DNA of 19,411 nucleotides from Spirochaetota bacterium (GTDB taxonomy: Bacteria > Spirochaetota > UBA4802 > JAFGJZ01): contig JAEWVM010000064.1 in assembly GCA_023396615.1 (NCBI GenBank), positions 1 to 19,411 of the forward strand. The letters are read 5' to 3'. The position numbers and the translations under genes were made by a program. A model generated the notes under the pieces. It was not told where the DNA came from and searched no databases. It saw only the letters and a program-made list of their open reading frames with translations. The first letter of the stretch is position 1. Each line of letters opens with the position of its first letter. Below, piece after piece: positions 15,441 to 19,411 of the stretch.

Positions 15441-15483
15441 TTGACTGCTGTCGAAATATGTCATGATATTATTGTTGTATAAT
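15441..15483 (+). promoter_or_regulatory. Putative promoter region of MoxR operon
   Basis: TTGACT (15441-15446) lies 18 bases before GATATT (15465-15470), and a perfect TATAAT occurs at 15478-15483 but without a matching -35. One of these probably drives the operon whose first gene starts at 15530. The rest of the 201-base gap (15329-15529) shows a T run at 15342-15349 without a clear hairpin, and nothing else. Confidence 0.45.
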
Positions 15484-15515
15484 GAAAAAGTGTTGCGGCT
15501 GATCTTAACATGTTC

Positions 15516-15523
15516 GGGAGGAG
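15516..15523 (+). promoter_or_regulatory. Ribosome binding site deciding a GTG start
   Basis: GGGAGGAG ends 6 bases before GTG 15530 and is the strongest Shine-Dalgarno in this part of the window, supporting the GTG start of the MoxR gene. Confidence 0.8.
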
Positions 15524-15529
15524 ATTCCT

Positions 15530-16459
15530 GTGGATGAAAAAATAACAAGGCTTATTAACAGCATTTCTCGGGTTTTTGTCGAAGATGAACCGGTTTGTGG
15601 AAACTGCATTCTTGCGCTTATTTCAGGGCTTCATGTTCTTATAGAGGATTTTCCCGGAGTCGGAAAGACGACGCTTGCAAGAGCCATTGCCGAAGCAAGC
15701 GGTCTTGATTTCGGGCGGATTCAGTTTACGCCGGATATACTTCCGGGAGATGTTCTCGGCATGAGTATGTGGGTTTCCGGAAAAAATGATTTTGTATTCA
15801 GGGAAGGTCAATTACATCATCAGATAATAATCGCCGATGAACTTAACCGGGCATCTCCCCGGACTCAGTCGGCGTTTCTTGAAGCGATGCAGGAAGAACG
15901 TATAACGGTAGACGGAGTTACGCATCTTCTTCCGTCTCCTTTTTTTGTCATAGCAACACAGAATCCTGAAAATTTTTCAGGAACTTTTCCTCTTCCCGAA
16001 GCGCAGCTCGACAGATTCGGAATATCTCTTTCTATTAATTATCCGAACATTGAAAATGAAGTGCGTATTCTGAACACTTTTTGTGAATCAAATCTGATAA
16101 AAGCGGAAAAGATTACTTCGACGGATGAAATTATATCTATAAGGGAATCAGTCAGGAAGATTCCGGTTTCTCAGAAGATATTTTATTACATAGCTGAAAT
16201 AGTTTCAAAAAGCAGATCGCGCAATGACGTCAAGCTTGGACTTAGTCCGCGGTCGTCGCTTCATCTCCTGTATGCGTCGCAAGGCAGGGCGTTTATGGAA
16301 GGAAGGGACTTCGTGATTCCTGAAGATGTTTTATATTCAGCTCCGATAGTATTGCCGCACAGATTAGTTCTTTCTCCTGATGCGCGTTTTTCCGGAATTA
16401 CTCCGAAAAAAATTATTTCCGAAATTGTGTCTTCGGTAAAAATTCCGACCGGATTATAA
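15530..16459 (+). CDS. MoxR-family AAA+ ATPase
   Basis: MoxR ATPases are AAA+ proteins thought to act as cytosolic chaperones that assemble or activate partner VWA/DUF58 proteins. The 309-residue product is of normal length. It has Walker A P-G-V-G-K-T-T (42-48), the family stretch Q-F-T-P-D-I-L-P-G-D, Walker B I-I-I-A-D-E-L-N-R-A with Asp103 and Glu104, sensor 1 A-T-Q-N-P, and F-P-L-P-E-A-Q-L-D-R-F. The lid domain ends with L-S-P-R-S-S and an R-D-F-V-I-P-E-D-V region. GTG 15530 is used, after GGGAGGAG. The DUF58 gene begins 2 bases after its stop and a transglutaminase-like gene follows, which is the standard MoxR operon order. All ATPase residues are intact. Confidence 0.95.
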   Translation: MDEKITRLINSISRVFVEDEPVCGNCILALISGLHVLIEDFPGVGKTTLARAIAEASGLDFGRIQFTPDILPGDVLGMSMWVSGKNDFVFREGQLHHQIIIADELNRASPRTQSAFLEAMQEERITVDGVTHLLPSPFFVIATQNPENFSGTFPLPEAQLDRFGISLSINYPNIENEVRILNTFCESNLIKAEKITSTDEIISIRESVRKIPVSQKIFYYIAEIVSKSRSRNDVKLGLSPRSSLHLLYASQGRAFMEGRDFVIPEDVLYSAPIVLPHRLVLSPDARFSGITPKKIISEIVSSVKIPTGL

Positions 16460-16461
16460 TT

Positions 16462-17622
16462 GTGATAAGAATTAATTTCAGAGCGGCAATATTGTATCTG
16501 ATTTCTCTTTCTCTGCTGTATCTGGCGGCTATGAGTTTTGCCGGCGCGGTTGCAGTTATATATTATGCCTTATTGTTTTTTCTTCTGATTTCTCTGGGGC
16601 TTTTTATTTTCAATTCACTCTCATTGCGCTTTATAGAAATATTTTCAAATGAACATCCATTGAGAGGGGAAACTATTACCTATAAACTTGCCCTGTCCAA
16701 TGAATATTTTTTGCCTATCGTAGAGTTTTGTATCAAATTCAGAGAAACGGCCGGAGCCGGAGAAAATTTCGAGAAGAAGATAAATTGCTTCATAGGCGGC
16801 AAAAAATATTTCGAGAAAGAATATTCTGTCATTAGCGAACATCGCGGAGTGTACGAACTGGGTATTGAACGCGCGGAGATCATGGATATGGCGGGAATAC
16901 TTGCGTATTCGCCGAAGATTTTTTTTAGAACCTTTTATGTAAGGCCTAGAATTTTCCGCCCGGATAATACTGATTTTGCCGAAAGCCTTAAGGATTCAAG
17001 CGGCGGAAACTTTCACGGAGGTGCGGAAATAGATGATCAGTTTTCATCTATAGAAGAATATAGGGAAGGGATGGAAACTAAAAGAATATTCTGGAAGAAA
17101 TATTTTTCTACGGGCAATATGTATGTCAAATTATTCCATGGGTCTTCGCGTAAAAGTATTGATGTATATGCGGATATGAGAAGATCGGATGCTCATGGAT
17201 TCAGAACCAACGAGGATCTTATTCTTGAATCATTGCTTTCTGTTTCTGCTCATTTGCTGAAGAGCGGAACAAAATTTTCCGTTTATGCTGAAGGAGAAAA
17301 AGTTCTCGGAGAAAACTGCGGAATGAAACAGTTTGATAAATTTTATGAGTCGACTGTGTTTATTTCTTTTAACGGACAAATGTCGCCTTATGCGGGTATT
17401 CTTTCCGAAAGCAGAACGGGAATAGCAAAAGATGCGATAGTTATATCATCCAGCAGTGATTATTTATGCGCGGATGTTCCTTATCCTGAAAAAATATTGA
17501 TTCTATATGTTTCTGCAAATCCTCAACCTGAAGATGAAAGGTACTTGTCCGTGCTTGAATCAAGAGGAATCCGTGTAAAACTTATAAGCTCTTTTGAAGA
17601 CATTTCAAAGGTCTTTCAATGA
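16462..17622 (+). CDS. DUF58-domain membrane protein
   Basis: This 386-residue protein has two adjacent N-terminal membrane helices (about 8-52), a beta-rich segment, and then the DUF58 core: S-I-E-E-Y-R-E-G-M-E-T-K-R-I-F-W-K-K at about 196-213, matching the family pattern R-x-Y-x-x-G-D-x-x-R-x-I-x-W, followed by a VWA-like alpha/beta region (I-D-V-Y-A-D-M-R) to the end. The usual Gly-Asp is Gly-Met here, a mild deviation. DUF58 proteins are the usual partners of MoxR ATPases and are linked to envelope functions; no precise reaction is known. GTG 16462 lies 2 bases past the MoxR stop with a weak ribosome site, so coupling is likely. Its stop overlaps the next gene's start (ATGA). Confidence 0.93.
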   Translation: MIRINFRAAILYLISLSLLYLAAMSFAGAVAVIYYALLFFLLISLGLFIFNSLSLRFIEIFSNEHPLRGETITYKLALSNEYFLPIVEFCIKFRETAGAGENFEKKINCFIGGKKYFEKEYSVISEHRGVYELGIERAEIMDMAGILAYSPKIFFRTFYVRPRIFRPDNTDFAESLKDSSGGNFHGGAEIDDQFSSIEEYREGMETKRIFWKKYFSTGNMYVKLFHGSSRKSIDVYADMRRSDAHGFRTNEDLILESLLSVSAHLLKSGTKFSVYAEGEKVLGENCGMKQFDKFYESTVFISFNGQMSPYAGILSESRTGIAKDAIVISSSSDYLCADVPYPEKILILYVSANPQPEDERYLSVLESRGIRVKLISSFEDISKVFQ

Positions 17623-19411
17623 AAAATGTTATCAAAAACCCGGAAGGAACACGGCGTCTTATTGTATTATTTGTTTTTTCGCTTCTTGCCTCTGTTATTT
17701 TTCCTTTTATTATAAGCCGTTATGTTAACGGCAAAATGGTCTATCCTGTATTATATTCCGCGTCGGTTGTTTTGAATCTGGTGCTATTTTTAAGTTTTTT
17801 CTGCGGGGCAATCAAGAGAAAAATTATTCTCGGTTTTTTATATGCCGTTTATCTGTTTTCCGGGGTAACGCTTATTCTTTTTATTCTCATGATTCCATTT
17901 GATGCGTATAAAGCATGGATAAACGTTGATATTAAGCCGGAAGGAACAATTTCAACAATTTTTGCAGCTGCATCTCTCATCCTGTCGGTAATTGTTTCGG
18001 GTTTTGTCTATAGACTGGGAATCATAAAAACATTTGTTCTTCATCTTTTTGCTAATTCTGCAGTGCTCTTTGTATTGATAAATTCATACGGGATTGCTTT
18101 TGCATCTTTATCTATTTTGTTTTTCGGAATTATTTTTATTCCTGAGAGAACAAATTATTTCGGGCAAAAATTTAAATTCTTTTTTATGATGTTTATCTCT
18201 GTAATTATTGCTTCATTCGTTTTATCTTCAAGCATTAAAAAAGAGCAGGGTTGGCTGACTTCATATCTGATTTCTGAAAATTTTAAGGGATTTGTTCTGG
18301 AAACTTTTCCAAATTCCAAAGAAGCCGGAGCGATAAGCGGTTATGGGCTATTTTACCGCGAAAATGTTTTTGCGAATAAGCCGAGATTTTCGGAATCAGA
18401 AATATTCAGGCTTTCGATAGAAAACGGAGAACCTTTCAAAGAATACTACATAAAGATACGGACGTATTCGTACTACGGCGGAACTTTATGGTCAGCTCAA
18501 AGCAGAAAAAAATCCGAAAAAGTTTCTTTTGAAAAGTATAACATTTCTTTCGGTTCGTCTGAAAGTTATTCAAACATCAAGCTCTTTGTATCCGGCGATT
18601 ATCTTCCATATATTCCGTATATGCTTTCATCGGAAAAAATTGTAGTTAAATCGCAATCTGCAAATTCCATCTCTCCTGCAAGTGAAAACGGCGAATATCT
18701 TTCTTCGGGGCCGCTTCTGAAAAATGATACTGTTTCTATCACATTAAATCCGGATTTTAATAGAAATATAAATTACGGAGGTATGAATCTTTTTGTCGAA
18801 TTGCTTGGCAGTAAATTGCCGTCAGATGAATTGATTCCGTATTTGCAAATTCCTGAAACCCCCCGTTTGAAAAAACTTGCTGACAGTTTGAAGTCGAAGG
18901 ACAAAGGCGCCGTCGGGACAGTTGAAAACATTTTGAATTATTTATCTGATGAAATGACATTGTCCGCGAATCTGAATCCCCCTGAAATAGATGAGGATAT
19001 CGTTGAACATTTTATAGATGAAAAGAAAGGCTATTCCGTGCATTTCGCTACTGCGATGGCTGTACTGCTGCGTTACTGCGGTATTCCGTCGAGATATGTT
19101 GAAGGATTCAGAATAAGTTCAGAAAGTAATAAGAAGTTTTATTTAGTGACTGCATTCAATTCGCATTCATGGACGGAAATATATGCAGACGGAATAGGGT
19201 GGATAAGAATAGATCCTTTGACATATTTTTTTCATCCTAAAGCTGGAAAGGCAGCTAAAATAGAAAGAGATCCTGAAACTGAGAAATATATTTCGGCGAT
19301 GGAAGGAAGATTAAAAAAGAGAAAGCAAATTGAATACTTGAAGAAAAAAAATATTCTCATCGTTAGCCTGATTGCCGCAGCGGTAACTTTGTTGTATGTA
19401 ATATTCAGATT
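17619..19411 (+). CDS. TgpA-like transglutaminase-domain membrane protein, partial
   Basis: The frame stays open from ATG 17619 (overlapping the DUF58 stop by 4 bases) to the window edge: 597 residues, C-terminus missing. About six or seven membrane helices occupy residues 10-210, then a large extracytoplasmic region carries a transglutaminase-like domain: K-G-Y-S-V-H-F-A-T-A-M-A-V-L-L-R-Y-C-G-I-P-S-R-Y-V-E-G-F (470-497), then S-H-S-W-T-E-I-Y with His516, and G-W-I-R-I-D-P with Asp532. A charged stretch and another membrane helix (from about residue 579) reach the edge, giving TgpA-like topology. The expected nucleophile Cys in G-Y-C is Ser473 (TCC), so classical Cys-dependent catalysis is probably lost or altered while His and Asp remain. 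It is the third gene of the MoxR operon. Confidence 0.92.
   Translation, partial: MKNVIKNPEGTRRLIVLFVFSLLASVIFPFIISRYVNGKMVYPVLYSASVVLNLVLFLSFFCGAIKRKIILGFLYAVYLFSGVTLILFILMIPFDAYKAWINVDIKPEGTISTIFAAASLILSVIVSGFVYRLGIIKTFVLHLFANSAVLFVLINSYGIAFASLSILFFGIIFIPERTNYFGQKFKFFFMMFISVIIASFVLSSSIKKEQGWLTSYLISENFKGFVLETFPNSKEAGAISGYGLFYRENVFANKPRFSESEIFRLSIENGEPFKEYYIKIRTYSYYGGTLWSAQSRKKSEKVSFEKYNISFGSSESYSNIKLFVSGDYLPYIPYMLSSEKIVVKSQSANSISPASENGEYLSSGPLLKNDTVSITLNPDFNRNINYGGMNLFVELLGSKLPSDELIPYLQIPETPRLKKLADSLKSKDKGAVGTVENILNYLSDEMTLSANLNPPEIDEDIVEHFIDEKKGYSVHFATAMAVLLRYCGIPSRYVEGFRISSESNKKFYLVTAFNSHSWTEIYADGIGWIRIDPLTYFFHPKAGKAAKIERDPETEKYISAMEGRLKKRKQIEYLKKKNILIVSLIAAAVTLLYVIFR

Noticed and set aside
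1..19411. Mobile elements, CRISPR arrays, tRNA or rRNA genes
   Set aside because: No transposase or integrase frames, no regularly spaced repeats and no tRNA or rRNA-like segments were seen in the gaps.

Overview
The window comes from a bacterium of moderate-to-low GC (roughly 40 % by eye, not counted) with strong GGAGG-type Shine-Dalgarno sites and mostly ATG starts. A secreted thioester alpha-2-macroglobulin (A2M), lipoprotein-type signals and a TgpA-like membrane transglutaminase suggest a Gram-negative-type, double-membraned cell. I cannot place the lineage. Nothing looks like a phage, transposon, plasmid, CRISPR array, rRNA or tRNA, so this reads as ordinary chromosome with several poorly characterised envelope genes.

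Layout. (1) 1-327, minus: start of a secreted ankyrin-repeat protein (partial), divergent from (2) 495-5837, plus: a 1780-residue A2M with a CIEQ thioester, closed by a clear intrinsic terminator. (3) 5928-7376, plus: gatA, overlapped at its end by (4) 7360-7782, plus: a small TPR lipoprotein. This gene also overlaps, tail to tail, (5) typA/bipA (7769-9574, minus). (6) 9725-10537 and 10583-11248, minus: an SDR oxidoreductase and its TetR regulator, each preceded by a near-identical TGACC-N3-GGTCA palindrome. (7) 11309-14186, minus: a tightly coupled trio of nucleotidyltransferase, GDYXXLXY protein and a polytopic DUF2157-type protein (transcribed in the reverse of that order). (8) 14438-15328, plus: an unrecognised protein with two PH-like halves. 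(9) 15530-19411, plus: a MoxR ATPase, DUF58 protein and transglutaminase-like membrane protein in one operon, the last running off the window.

How they work together. MoxR-DUF58-transglutaminase is a widespread envelope-associated operon type in which the AAA+ ATPase is thought to act as a chaperone for VWA/DUF58 partners. Here the transglutaminase domain carries Ser where the catalytic Cys is expected. The A2M is predicted to trap foreign proteases in the periplasm. GatA and TypA serve translation: Gln/Asn-tRNA amidation and a ribosome-associated GTPase.

The most interesting structures beyond plain gene content are two. One is a pair of mutually exclusive perfect inverted repeats spanning the gatA stop and the start of the TPR lipoprotein gene. 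The other is the pair of TetR operators, one of which exactly fills the spacer of the regulator's own putative promoter, implying tight autoregulation and a possibly leaderless regulator mRNA. No gap between genes exceeds about 250 bases.
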